DNA of 9,930 bases from Thermoplasmata archaeon. Lineage in GTDB: Archaea; Thermoplasmatota; Penumbrarchaeia; Penumbrarchaeales; EX4484-36. The stretch is taken from the NCBI GenBank assembly GCA_021160765.1, contig JAGHBW010000082.1, forward strand, positions 1-9,930. Reading direction: 5' to 3'. The notes under the pieces are model-generated. The model was not told the origin of the DNA. It made no database searches and saw only the letters and a list, made by a program, of their open reading frames with translations. Shown piece by piece: positions 1 to 7,176 of this stretch (position 1 is the first letter of the stretch; the number at the start of each line of letters is the position of its first letter). The translations under genes were made by a program, and so were the position numbers.

Positions 1-680
1 GTGTTGCCTCAGGTAGGGCATCCATAAACGTCAATGGGAAGAAGACCTCGCTTCCTGCAAGAGTGCCCGCAGCAGTTGTGGCCGATACGGAACTCATCTC
101 CTCCGCCCCAAGAAGGCTTAATATATCAGGGGTGGCGGATGTTGTTTCCAACATAACCGCCGTTAACGACTGGTATCTGGCTCACAGAATCAAGGGGGAG
201 TGGATAAGCCCTCTTGCTGCAGAACTATCACTTCTGGCCGCCCGTAGGCTTCTTGACAACAGGGAGGTTCTGAAGGAGATGGACGTGGACGGTGTGAAGG
301 TCCTCATGGAGGCTGTGGTGCTCTCAGGCGCCTCCATGGCCATTGCAGGCTCTTCCAGACCCGCCAGCGGGGCGGAGCACCTCATCTCCCACGCCCTTGA
401 TTCCATAGCCCCCCGGCCAGCTCTGCACGGGGAGCAGTGCGGGCTCGCCTCAATCTTCACCTCCTACCTACAGGGAGAGGACTGGAGGGAGATAAAGGAC
501 TTCCTTGACTACCTTGGAGCGCCAGTCACTCTGAACGACCTTGGGATTGAGAAAGAGGTCTTCATCAAGGCGGCAACCGAGGCGCACAGGATAAGGCCGG
601 AAAGGTATACCATTCTGGGAGATGGGATCTCTGAGGAGGCTGCCCTATCAGCCGCAAAGAGGACCGGCATCATACCTTGA
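1..680 (+). CDS. egsA: Glycerol-1-phosphate dehydrogenase [NAD(P)+], C-terminal part (5' end outside window)
   Basis: This cytosolic enzyme reduces dihydroxyacetone phosphate to sn-glycerol-1-phosphate with NAD(P)H, the first committed step of archaeal membrane lipid synthesis. The gene enters the window already open in the frame that starts at base 3, so about 225 C-terminal residues are visible out of the usual 340-350. Seen directly: an ASGRAS segment, the VADTELI strand, GVADVVSN with a candidate metal-binding Asp at 138-140, and the run AGSSRPASGAEH with a His at 378-380. A second His lies in ALHGEQ at 426-428. In the family one Asp and two His bind the catalytic zinc, and all three are present. 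The start GTG at 63 is internal, because family-like sequence continues upstream of it. The 3' end overlaps the convergent membrane-protein gene by 11 bp. The related bacterial AraM and glycerol dehydrogenases are less likely given the archaeal neighbours. Confidence 0.95.
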   Translation, partial: VASGRASINVNGKKTSLPARVPAAVVADTELISSAPRRLNISGVADVVSNITAVNDWYLAHRIKGEWISPLAAELSLLAARRLLDNREVLKEMDVDGVKVLMEAVVLSGASMAIAGSSRPASGAEHLISHALDSIAPRPALHGEQCGLASIFTSYLQGEDWREIKDFLDYLGAPVTLNDLGIEKEVFIKAATEAHRIRPERYTILGDGISEEAALSAAKRTGIIP

Positions 681-1383
681 AGTGTTTTCTTTCAAGAGCC
701 TCAAGAGCCCTCCTTCTCCTCATGAGCGAGGCTGCCACCCTCTTGAGATAGAAGTACGATAATATTAACGCCAGTGCCGTCATAGGCCAGAGGGTCCCGT
801 CAAGCTGGTAGAACGCCATCAGGAAGTTGAAGGCGCTCATTACGAGAAGGGGGAGGATGAGTGAGCGGAAGGGCTCCCCCCGCGTCTCTTTCTCACCCAC
901 ATCCAGACCAAGGGCCATCCTTATAAGAAGAGAGGAGAGGATAAAGAAAAGAAGTGAGAGGGGAAGAAGATAGGTCTCATAGAACCCCGGGGTTGAAAGG
1001 AGGCGATAGACCTTGAACGTTATCTCCATGGCACCCATACCCATGGCCATTGAGAGTGAGGCGTAGAGAGCCTGGGGCTTTCCAACAAAGGTTTTCCGGT
1101 GGAGATAGAGGTGCAGGGGCATGACGTCCAGGGAGGCTAAGAGAGGCGATATTACAAGGAGAAGAGATGATGATATCACCCCGGGGCCTGATAAGGTGCT
1201 GTGCACAGCAGAGAGCCTTAGAACCGCAGTTGCAACACCCACCGCCGCCCCGATGATATATGAAAGGAAGACGTCTCTCTCAACGTTCTCCGGAAACTCC
1301 TTTCCCCTGGTGTAGAGGAGGAGAAGACCGTATGTTGTGGAGAAGCCTGTCAAGAAGGCGAGAAAGAGAGAGAGCTGTGACAT
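670..1383 (-). CDS. Multi-spanning membrane protein of unknown function (237 aa)
   Basis: I do not recognise the family. The protein is strongly hydrophobic, with about seven likely membrane segments near residues 4-23, 38-60, 69-86, 104-125, 136-160, 173-190 and 197-213. It ends in a basic tail rich in Arg (four consecutive Arg) that probably faces the cytosol. I see no catalytic motif, no cofactor motif and no charged pattern typical of a transporter. The ATG at 1383 is chosen because a TATA box at 1406-1413 predicts transcription starting at about that base, so the message would be leaderless; there is no good Shine-Dalgarno site. The last 11 bp overlap the end of egsA on the other strand. 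A long dyad sits just upstream of the TATA box. The length and uninterrupted hydrophobic pattern make a real gene likely, but its role is open. Confidence 0.8.
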   Translation of the reverse strand: MSQLSLFLAFLTGFSTTYGLLLLYTRGKEFPENVERDVFLSYIIGAAVGVATAVLRLSAVHSTLSGPGVISSSLLLVISPLLASLDVMPLHLYLHRKTFVGKPQALYASLSMAMGMGAMEITFKVYRLLSTPGFYETYLLPLSLLFFILSSLLIRMALGLDVGEKETRGEPFRSLILPLLVMSAFNFLMAFYQLDGTLWPMTALALILSYFYLKRVAASLMRRRRALEALERKHFKV

Positions 1384-1405
1384 CTCATTTGAAAATTACA
1401 CTGAG

Positions 1406-1413
1406 TATAAAAA
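1406..1413 (-). promoter_or_regulatory. TATA box for the 237-aa membrane protein
   Basis: The minus strand reads TTTTTATA here. Its centre is about 26 bases before the ATG at 1383, the usual archaeal distance from box A to the transcription start, so a leaderless transcript is predicted. The sequence immediately upstream, where TFB would bind, is one arm of the 1416-1454 dyad. Confidence 0.55.
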
Positions 1414-1415
1414 TG

Positions 1416-1454
1416 CTCCACACCCTCTCCCACATGTGTGAAAGTGGTGTGGAG
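1416..1454. promoter_or_regulatory. 39-bp dyad next to a promoter, possible operator
   Basis: Arms CTCCACACC (1416-1424) and GGTGTGGAG (1446-1454) are perfect 9-bp inverted repeats. The 21-base centre contains the palindrome CACATGTG at 1431-1438. The dyad ends two bases before the TATA box of the membrane-protein gene, so a protein bound here would cover the TFB recognition region. It could instead be an RNA hairpin in read-through transcripts from the RRM gene, but the promoter position favours a DNA-binding site. Confidence 0.45.
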
Positions 1455-1455
1455 T

Positions 1456-1486
1456 AAAAATCTATTCTTCCCCTAAAAGGGGGAAG
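1456..1486 (-). terminator. Hairpin plus T-run terminator of the RRM gene
   Basis: Inverted arms CTTCCCC (1467-1473) and GGGGAAG (1480-1486) form a 7-bp stem with a 6-base loop. The stem begins 18 bases after the RRM stop codon. On the minus strand it is followed by AATAGATTTTT. Archaeal termination mainly needs the T-tract; the hairpin strengthens the call. Confidence 0.55.
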
Positions 1487-1504
1487 CTAACACACACAAC
1501 GATC

Positions 1505-1774
1505 CTACCAGCTACGTCTCTCCCCGTCATAGGTGCGGGGGCGGGCCTCATTGACCCTTATCTCCCTCCCCATGAGGGACTTGCCGTTGAGCCCCTCTAT
1601 AGCCTTCTTTGCCTCCTCGTCGGAGGGCATCTCCACAAATCCGAAACCTTTGGATCTTCCAGAGTATCGGTCCATGATGATCTTGACGGACTCAACTGTC
1701 CCAAATTCTTCAAACGCTCGCCTCAAATCATCCTCTGTCATGTCGTATGACAGATTTCCTACATAGATGTTCAT
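1505..1774 (-). CDS. Small RRM-domain RNA-binding protein (89 aa)
   Basis: A single RNA recognition motif fills almost the whole protein and should bind short single-stranded RNA in the cytosol. RNP2 is IYVGNL (residues 3-8) and RNP1 is KGFGFVEM (42-49), with the aromatic residues that stack on RNA bases present in both. The order beta-alpha-beta-beta-alpha-beta is clear, ending in VNEARPR, followed by a short tail DGERRSW. The start is placed at ATG 1774 because AGGT (1782-1785) lies seven bases upstream and the RRM begins there. The open frame continues to 1849, but the extra 25 residues look like untranslated leader. The wording closely resembles the small RRM proteins of cyanobacteria and proteobacteria, where several are cold-induced; the glycine-rich tail common there is missing. 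RRM proteins are uncommon in archaea, so transfer from bacteria is plausible but unproven. Confidence 0.92.
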   Translation of the reverse strand: MNIYVGNLSYDMTEDDLRRAFEEFGTVESVKIIMDRYSGRSKGFGFVEMPSDEEAKKAIEGLNGKSLMGREIRVNEARPRTYDGERRSW

Positions 1775-1786
1775 TCTATCTACCTC

Positions 1787-1803
1787 TTTTTCCTCAGGAA
1801 AAA
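1787..1803. promoter_or_regulatory. 17-bp palindrome in the RRM leader beside the ribosome binding site
   Basis: TTTTTCCT and AGGAAAAA are perfect 8-bp arms around a single central base. On the minus strand the palindrome ends one base before the AGGT ribosome binding site at 1782-1785. As RNA it could fold as a 7-bp stem with a 3-base loop; as DNA it could be a dimer site. Either would be well placed to control the RRM gene. Confidence 0.45.
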
Positions 1804-1867
1804 AACAGAGAACTCCGTTTCTCCCCTGGCCCTTTCTTTCAAAGAGCAAACCACCTAGGCCCCCCTA

Positions 1868-1875
1868 CTATTTAA
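1868..1875 (-). promoter_or_regulatory. Possible TATA box for the RRM gene
   Basis: The minus strand reads TTAAATAG, about 97 bases before the RRM start. Transcription from it would give a leader of roughly 70 bases that includes the 1787-1803 palindrome. The match to the consensus is only fair. Confidence 0.35.
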
Positions 1876-1898
1876 CCCTACCGCCTCTCCCAAACCTC

Positions 1899-1906
1899 TT
1901 TTATAC
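1899..1906 (+). promoter_or_regulatory. TATA box for the presenilin-like protease gene
   Basis: TTTTATAC is centred about 25 bases before the ATG at 1927, so transcription should begin almost at the start codon. A GGTGA motif at 1918-1922 would then lie outside the transcript, unless a start site further upstream is used. Confidence 0.45.
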
Positions 1907-1926
1907 GTTAAAGGGTTGGTGACGTG

Positions 1927-3081
1927 ATGCCCTCGCTCATAAAGGTTTCAAGGGGTTGGCTCAAGCAGGCCGTACCACTCCTACTTCTAGTTGTTGTGTC
2001 ATCCACACTCCTCCTTTTAGCCTCAAAAGAGGAGTTCAGGAGCAACATAAGTGCTGTTAGCAGCGGTGAGGAGGCAGAGCCCCCTGAGGCGCCTGTTAAG
2101 GGGATAATACCGGAGGAGGAGGTCTCTCAGGTGGTTCCCTCCGGCACCAAAACTGTGGTCTACAACGAGTCGGGGGAGAACAGAACAGAGGTCGTACCCA
2201 CGGGGAAGGGGAAGGCTGTATCAGGCATCCTGAACGGGGTCGTCCTTGTGGGAATAGGGGCTGGAAGCGGTCTTGCCTTCTACCTCCTGCTAAAAAAGGG
2301 CTTTAAGAGATTTCTCATCGTAATCTTCGCCCTTCTTTTCCTTGTTATATCATCTTTGAGCACAACAATGACCGTATATCTCCTCCTCTGGGGGGTGGGC
2401 GCTTGGAAGGACGCCATGTTCAACCCACTACTTCTGACCTCCACAATAATAGCTGGTTTGATAACCTGGGCGATATTCACAAGAAAGAACCTCCGCCCCG
2501 CTGCTCTTCTCATCTTCTCCGGGGTTCTGGGCCTCTTCCTTGCTTACTCCCTGCCCATATACGTTGTCCTCCCGCTCTCGGTTGCAGCAGCTCTGTGGGA
2601 TTGGAGAGCTGCAAGGGAGGGGGTTATAAAGAGGATGGTGGACCTTGACCTGGGAGAGGAGGTAGCCATAAAAGGTGGAGAGGGGAGCGGATATAAGAGG
2701 GCCGCTGTTAGGAAAAGAGAGTGGCCAAAACTCACAGACATTGGACTTTACGATGCAGGGGAGTGGCAGATAGGGATGGGAGACCTTGTGCTCTACACCG
2801 CCCTAGGTGCCTCCATTGTGAGGTACTTCTTTGTGCTCCTCCCTGCCATTGGCGTCTCCTCCCTCCCCGGGGCAATCGTGTTATCTCTTATAATAACCGC
2901 TGGGATCTCAATAATATGTCTTGCAGGACTGATAAGAACCTCATATTACGTGGAGGTGGGGGGGATCTTCCCCGCCCTCCCCTTCCCCGTTGCCGGAATG
3001 ACAGCGTTTTTCCTGCTTTACACTATGGTGCTGGAGCTTCTCTCCGTTGTGCAGTACGGCAGGCTATTCCCACTTATATGA
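1927..3081 (+). CDS. Presenilin/signal peptide peptidase-like GxGD intramembrane aspartyl protease (384 aa)
   Basis: This membrane enzyme is expected to cut substrates inside the lipid bilayer, as presenilin and signal peptide peptidase do (peptidase family A22). Three family hallmarks are seen: a first catalytic Asp at D225 in LWDW, the second at D286 in IGMGD, and the PAL motif at 349-351 in FPALPFP. D225 follows Trp where the family usually has Tyr (YD). There are about nine hydrophobic segments, near 13-32, 100-122, 127-155, 165-184, 190-207, 208-226, 284-308, 312-335 and 348-375. A polar, acidic, Pro-rich stretch of about 65 residues separates the first two. ATG 1927 is preferred over GTG 1924 because GGTGA (1918-1922) is four bases from the ATG but only one from the GTG. 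The next gene is convergent and is also a membrane protease. The fold assignment is strong; substrates are unknown. Confidence 0.87.
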   Translation: MPSLIKVSRGWLKQAVPLLLLVVVSSTLLLLASKEEFRSNISAVSSGEEAEPPEAPVKGIIPEEEVSQVVPSGTKTVVYNESGENRTEVVPTGKGKAVSGILNGVVLVGIGAGSGLAFYLLLKKGFKRFLIVIFALLFLVISSLSTTMTVYLLLWGVGAWKDAMFNPLLLTSTIIAGLITWAIFTRKNLRPAALLIFSGVLGLFLAYSLPIYVVLPLSVAAALWDWRAAREGVIKRMVDLDLGEEVAIKGGEGSGYKRAAVRKREWPKLTDIGLYDAGEWQIGMGDLVLYTALGASIVRYFFVLLPAIGVSSLPGAIVLSLIITAGISIICLAGLIRTSYYVEVGGIFPALPFPVAGMTAFFLLYTMVLELLSVVQYGRLFPLI

Positions 3082-3094
3082 AACACCTGAGGAG

Positions 3095-4717
3095 TTAAAA
3101 TAGGAATGAAAGTACCAGGAAGAAGGCACCCACTAAAATGAGGAAGACCACCGCGATGTAATACAGGATCTGGGTGTATATTCTCTTCCACCTTCCACCT
3201 ATTCTCATCTTGAATATCTCAACATAGGGAACTATGCGCCTCCTGTACCACCCCCACACCTCAACGCTCTCCCCTATCTTCTCCTCCGTTGCGAAAACCC
3301 CCACAAGAAAATCTATGAAGTTGAGAACCTGATGGTAGTCCAGAAGTATTAGACCTGTGCCGTCGTCCAGTTTCAGGTCTTCAGAATAGAAGAGCCCCGG
3401 GACCCCCCTCCCAATAACCCTCCCTTTAAGGATAACTGGCCTGCTCCTGACTGGTGAAACCTTGATGTCCTCCAGCAGTTCTCCTATCTTCGCCTCTTTA
3501 AAGGAGAGGGGGTACTTGAAGGTCACGAAATAGATCAGCAAGAAGAACCCCAAGAAGAAGAAAAATCCACCTATTGCCAGTAGAAGATTCCCGTAGTATC
3601 CCATCAAAAACGCAAGGGGAAATGAGAATATCCAGAGGTTTGAGATCAGGATGTCCTCCAGAAACTCGTCCCAGTAGGATTCGCTCTTCTTCATGTCAAA
3701 GTTGATGTAGGGTAGCTTTCCATGGGCCATTGCATAATCATCCAGTGCCTTTATCCTCTTCGCCGGAAGTGGATGCGTGCTCTTCAGTTCAAGAAAGATG
3801 GCCCATGGATTCCACAGATCCCACGCCATGGCCTTCTTTATCCTCTCCTTATCTATCCAACCTCTACCGTCACTGGCGTTAACCGCCAGCGCCCTGGCCG
3901 CGCTGGCGTTGAATATCATGAGGGCGTTCTCATATCTCTTGTGATGCTTGTCCGCCCCCTCACCCCTCCCCTCTATCGCCAGTCCGTATGCGATCTTCAC
4001 AAGGGCGCTTGATAATTTGTTCGGCTCACCTGTGGTCTCCGCCGAGAATCTGTCCGCCCAGTACTCCCTGTATCTGCTGATCAGGAGTGCTATCATGTGG
4101 CTTATGATATAAACGAGAAAGGATATTGCGGCAACAACCGCAGCGGCCAGAAGGGCGTTCCCTGCTGACCTGCCCCTGCTTCTGCTGGCACCCCTCATAA
4201 AGGCCAGGGCACCCCGGAATATGACGTAGAAGAGGAGCGGCACCGCAGAGACAACGGTCATAACCACAAAGTCGTTGTGGACTATGTGGCCCAGCTCATG
4301 GCCCACAACGGCCTTAACCTCCTCCTCGTCACAGTACTTCAGCACACCCTCCGTTATCACCAGAAAACTTCTGTTCTTCGTCCAGCCGAAGCAGAAAGCG
4401 TTGGGGTTGTTGTCCCGGACGATCCCAAGAACTGGTCTGCGAATGTTGTTCTTCTTCACCACCTCATCAATGTAGGCGTCTATCTCAGGAGTGTATCCAG
4501 CCACCCATTCTATCTTGTATATCCACTTCAGGATAAGGGGCGATATCCCCCATTGCAGCAGCACGATTCCAACAGCGAGAATTGCCGGGATAACTATTAT
4601 CCAGACCCCGCCAATGACCCCTCTGTAATAAAAATAATATGTTATGCCCATGAATATTGCGAAGAGAAGGCCAAAAAGAAGTGAGATGGCCAGATACATC
4701 CTCGTCCTGAGCCCCAT
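3095..4717 (-). CDS. HtpX-like M48 family zinc metalloprotease with C-terminal extension (540 aa)
   Basis: A membrane-bound zinc protease, probably acting in quality control of membrane proteins. The zinc site is HELGH (residues 140-144), with the third ligand predicted at E218 in YREYWAD. The family segment STHPLPAKRIKAL lies at 313-325. Hydrophobic segments are near 8-30, 36-60, 152-172, 186-213, 358-400 (probably two) and 515-538. HtpX is normally about 290 residues. This protein adds a membrane pair, then a soluble region at about 403-510 that includes GRVIGRGVPG and DDGTGLILLD and looks beta-rich, possibly OB-like, and a last membrane anchor. No Shine-Dalgarno site precedes the ATG; a TATA box at 4742-4750 predicts a leaderless message. 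The stop lies 13 bases from the stop of the convergent presenilin-like gene. Protease identity is firm; the role of the extension is unknown. Confidence 0.93.
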   Translation of the reverse strand: MGLRTRMYLAISLLFGLLFAIFMGITYYFYYRGVIGGVWIIVIPAILAVGIVLLQWGISPLILKWIYKIEWVAGYTPEIDAYIDEVVKKNNIRRPVLGIVRDNNPNAFCFGWTKNRSFLVITEGVLKYCDEEEVKAVVGHELGHIVHNDFVVMTVVSAVPLLFYVIFRGALAFMRGASRSRGRSAGNALLAAAVVAAISFLVYIISHMIALLISRYREYWADRFSAETTGEPNKLSSALVKIAYGLAIEGRGEGADKHHKRYENALMIFNASAARALAVNASDGRGWIDKERIKKAMAWDLWNPWAIFLELKSTHPLPAKRIKALDDYAMAHGKLPYINFDMKKSESYWDEFLEDILISNLWIFSFPLAFLMGYYGNLLLAIGGFFFFLGFFLLIYFVTFKYPLSFKEAKIGELLEDIKVSPVRSRPVILKGRVIGRGVPGLFYSEDLKLDDGTGLILLDYHQVLNFIDFLVGVFATEEKIGESVEVWGWYRRRIVPYVEIFKMRIGGRWKRIYTQILYYIAVVFLILVGAFFLVLSFLF

Positions 4718-4741
4718 GGTGGGGTTAAATGCTCTTTTTTG

Positions 4742-4750
4742 TTTTTATAT
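4742..4750 (-). promoter_or_regulatory. TATA box for the M48 protease gene
   Basis: The minus strand reads ATATAAAAA, centred about 29 bases before the ATG at 4717. This fits a start of transcription within a few bases of the start codon and agrees with the lack of a ribosome binding site. Confidence 0.5.
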
Positions 4751-4807
4751 TTTCTTCTTTTTCCCCAGCCCTAGGCGGGTGGGCACAACGGTTTTATAGT
4801 AGTGCAT

Positions 4808-4832
4808 TTTAATTAAATAATAGTATATATAG
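4808..4832 (+). promoter_or_regulatory. Promoter of the surface protein gene with adjacent palindrome
   Basis: TATATATAG at 4824-4832 fits a TATA box, giving a start near 4854 and a leader of about 20 bases. The perfect palindrome TTTAATTAAA (4808-4817) sits just upstream, where TFB or a regulator would bind. The whole divergent region 4718-4872 is AT-rich and serves both flanking genes. Confidence 0.5.
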
Positions 4833-4858
4833 AAACAAAAATTGCCTGATCGTGAAAA

Positions 4859-4866
4859 GGAGGTGA
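4859..4866 (+). promoter_or_regulatory. Strong Shine-Dalgarno site of the surface protein gene
   Basis: GGAGGTGA is a full-length match to the expected archaeal anti-Shine-Dalgarno and ends six bases before ATG 4873, fixing that start. It suggests a highly translated gene. Confidence 0.8.
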
Positions 4867-4872
4867 TGCGGA

Positions 4873-7164
4873 ATGACCGCCAGGGGATGGTGCGCTCAGG
4901 GTATTGTCACAGTTGCCGTATTGCTCGTATTTCTATCTGCCTTTCCGCTCATCTCCGCTGGTGTGGAGAGGACAAGGGCGCCGCCACTTCTTTCCGGAAG
5001 CATTACTGAGGATACTGTGCTAGATGCTGGTTCATACCGCCTGGGCAACCTCACGATTGAGAGCGGGGCCAATGTGTACGTTCCAAAGGGGACAGAATTC
5101 TATTTTAACTCCACCTCCCGGATAACCGTTAAAGGAAGATTGGTGCTTGACGGTATAGAGGGTTCCGGGATAACCTTCGTTCCGATTACAGAGGGAACCG
5201 TATGGCACGGAATTGAGGTTGCCGGTGGGACACTTATACTGAATTACACGACGATAGAAGGGGCGAGCAGGGCCATCGCCGCTTTGCAGGACTCCACACT
5301 ACTGTTGAGAGCCTCTCTGATCAACAACACGGATACTGGTGTGATGGTGGCTGGGGCGGACGTGGTAAATATTTTTGAACTCGGTGTTGGGAACGTCCGC
5401 GGGCAGGCACTCTACATGTCCGGTGATGGGTATGAGGTCCAGAGCCTCAAGGTTAGGAGATGTGAGGGTGAGGGAATAGTCCTTGAGAACGTGAACAACT
5501 CAATTTTCAGAGGAATAGATCTGAAGGTTGATGGGAGGTGTGCGATAACTGTCACCGGCAGCTCCAGGAACCTAACCATCATGGACTTCTACCTTACACC
5601 GCAGGACGAGAGCAATCCCAATCCCAGTGGAATCCATCTGACTGACGATGTGATGGATGTTCTCCTCTCCGAGGGCAATATAGAGGGGGCAAGGAGTGGG
5701 ATTCTCAGCAGTGCAAAAGGAGAGGTAAGAGTTCTGAACACCACAATATCCGCTGACAAACCCCTTAACGTCTTGGGTTCTGGTACAGTTAACGCGTACA
5801 ACTGCAACTTCTCTGGCTCTCCCTCCATCTCCGTTGAGAACGACAGCGCTGAGGTGAACCTCTACAGCTGCACCTTTTCTGATGTTGATGTCCGGGGTGA
5901 AGATGCAAGGGTGACCTCATACTACGACGTTCACGTGAAGGTGGTGGATGAACCCCTCAACAGTACCCTGGAGGGTGTGAAGGTTAGGATAACCTCAGGT
6001 GAGGGTGTGGAGATGTTCAACGGCACCCTTGAGAGCGGGGTTGTCACCCTCACACTGCCCACAGACCTCTGGAGAAGCGATGGAAAGTCCAGTCCGTTCA
6101 ACCCCTACACCTTCTACGTGTGTGCTGGGCTGGAGCCCTATACAAACAGAACAACCTTAACAGAGGAGATTCACGGCCCGGATGAAGTGGTCATATACGT
6201 GAACCTACCGCCGACCTTCAGCGGTGAGAGGGAGGTCACATTTGAGGAGGACTCCTACCTCCTGCTGAACCTATCACAGCTCTTCTCCGACCCTGAGGGG
6301 GAGAACCTAACCTTCTCAGCGGAGGCCACTCAGAACCTCTCAGCATCCATCAACGATACACTCCTCAACATATCCTCCAAAGAGAATTACTTCGGCGTGG
6401 AACACTTAACAATACTGGCGGTGGACGAGAGCGGGGCCAGAACCAGAGTTGTTCTCACGGTAAATGTAACAGCGGTGAACGACCCACCGTATCTCAACAC
6501 TCCGGAGGACTGGAACATAACGGTTAGGGCGGGGGAGAACTACACCCTGAACCTCTCTGCCATGATAGGTGATATAGACACACCAATAGAGAACCTGAGC
6601 GTCAGGATTGAGAACTGTACCTATGCCACTGTGAACGGTACGCTTGTGACCTTTTTCTTCCCGGTGAGCACAGAGATCAACACCACATACGCTGTTGTTG
6701 TGGTCAGCGACGGGATGCTGGAGGCCACAAGACTGCTCAGAATCCGCGTTGAGAGTGGTGGGGCGGGTGAACCTGAGACGGGTGTGAACATCACATACGC
6801 GGAGGTGACTGTGAAGAAGAGCGGTGAGTGGGAGGTTGAGGTGAAGGCCACCCCCAACAGCACCATATACATTGTAATTGATGGGGTTGGCTCGTTCAAA
6901 TTAGAGGAGAAGTCCCCCGGGGACTACTCTGCAACGATACCTAAGGAGAAGTTTGATGAGGGAAAGAAATACAGATACCACTTCTCTGACAGTGAGGGCG
7001 GAGAGGACATAGCCCCCACATTTTCCGGTGAGGTGAAACAGCCTGAGGAGAAGAAGGGGCTTGGGCTGACGTCCTACGCCATCGTGGCAGTGATAGCTCT
7101 CATTGTACTGGGTGTACTGATATACCTCTTCACCCGGGGGAAGGAGGAGGAGATTGAGGAGTGA
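4873..7164 (+). CDS. Large exported, membrane-anchored surface protein with beta-helix and cadherin/Ig-like domains (763 aa)
   Basis: Probably an envelope or S-layer-associated protein; no enzymatic motif is seen. A Sec signal peptide occupies about residues 1-30, with a hydrophobic core at 11-27 and possible cleavage after SAG. Residues about 45-350 show short repeating strands (for example LNYTTIEGASRAI and ARSGILSS) typical of right-handed parallel beta-helices. An Ig-like or carboxypeptidase-regulatory-like domain follows at about 352-445. Two cadherin/tandem-type domains follow at about 446-537 and 538-627, the first with FEEDSYLLLNLSQLFSDPEG and closing with AVNDPP. Another small beta domain lies at 638-720. 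The C-terminus has a membrane helix at 732-753 and an acidic tail. More than a dozen N-x-S/T sequons suggest heavy N-glycosylation. A strong ribosome binding site and TATA box precede it, and the regulator gene follows 43 bases downstream. The partner or ligand is unknown. Confidence 0.85.
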   Translation: MTARGWCAQGIVTVAVLLVFLSAFPLISAGVERTRAPPLLSGSITEDTVLDAGSYRLGNLTIESGANVYVPKGTEFYFNSTSRITVKGRLVLDGIEGSGITFVPITEGTVWHGIEVAGGTLILNYTTIEGASRAIAALQDSTLLLRASLINNTDTGVMVAGADVVNIFELGVGNVRGQALYMSGDGYEVQSLKVRRCEGEGIVLENVNNSIFRGIDLKVDGRCAITVTGSSRNLTIMDFYLTPQDESNPNPSGIHLTDDVMDVLLSEGNIEGARSGILSSAKGEVRVLNTTISADKPLNVLGSGTVNAYNCNFSGSPSISVENDSAEVNLYSCTFSDVDVRGEDARVTSYYDVHVKVVDEPLNSTLEGVKVRITSGEGVEMFNGTLESGVVTLTLPTDLWRSDGKSSPFNPYTFYVCAGLEPYTNRTTLTEEIHGPDEVVIYVNLPPTFSGEREVTFEEDSYLLLNLSQLFSDPEGENLTFSAEATQNLSASINDTLLNISSKENYFGVEHLTILAVDESGARTRVVLTVNVTAVNDPPYLNTPEDWNITVRAGENYTLNLSAMIGDIDTPIENLSVRIENCTYATVNGTLVTFFFPVSTEINTTYAVVVVSDGMLEATRLLRIRVESGGAGEPETGVNITYAEVTVKKSGEWEVEVKATPNSTIYIVIDGVGSFKLEEKSPGDYSATIPKEKFDEGKKYRYHFSDSEGGEDIAPTFSGEVKQPEEKKGLGLTSYAIVAVIALIVLGVLIYLFTRGKEEEIEE

Positions 7165-7176
7165 TGTTTCACAAGT

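Noticed and set aside
1775..1849. 25-residue N-terminal extension of the RRM protein
   Set aside because: The RRM begins at the internal ATG 1774, which has a well-spaced AGGT site. The extension would translate the palindrome and is not RRM-like.
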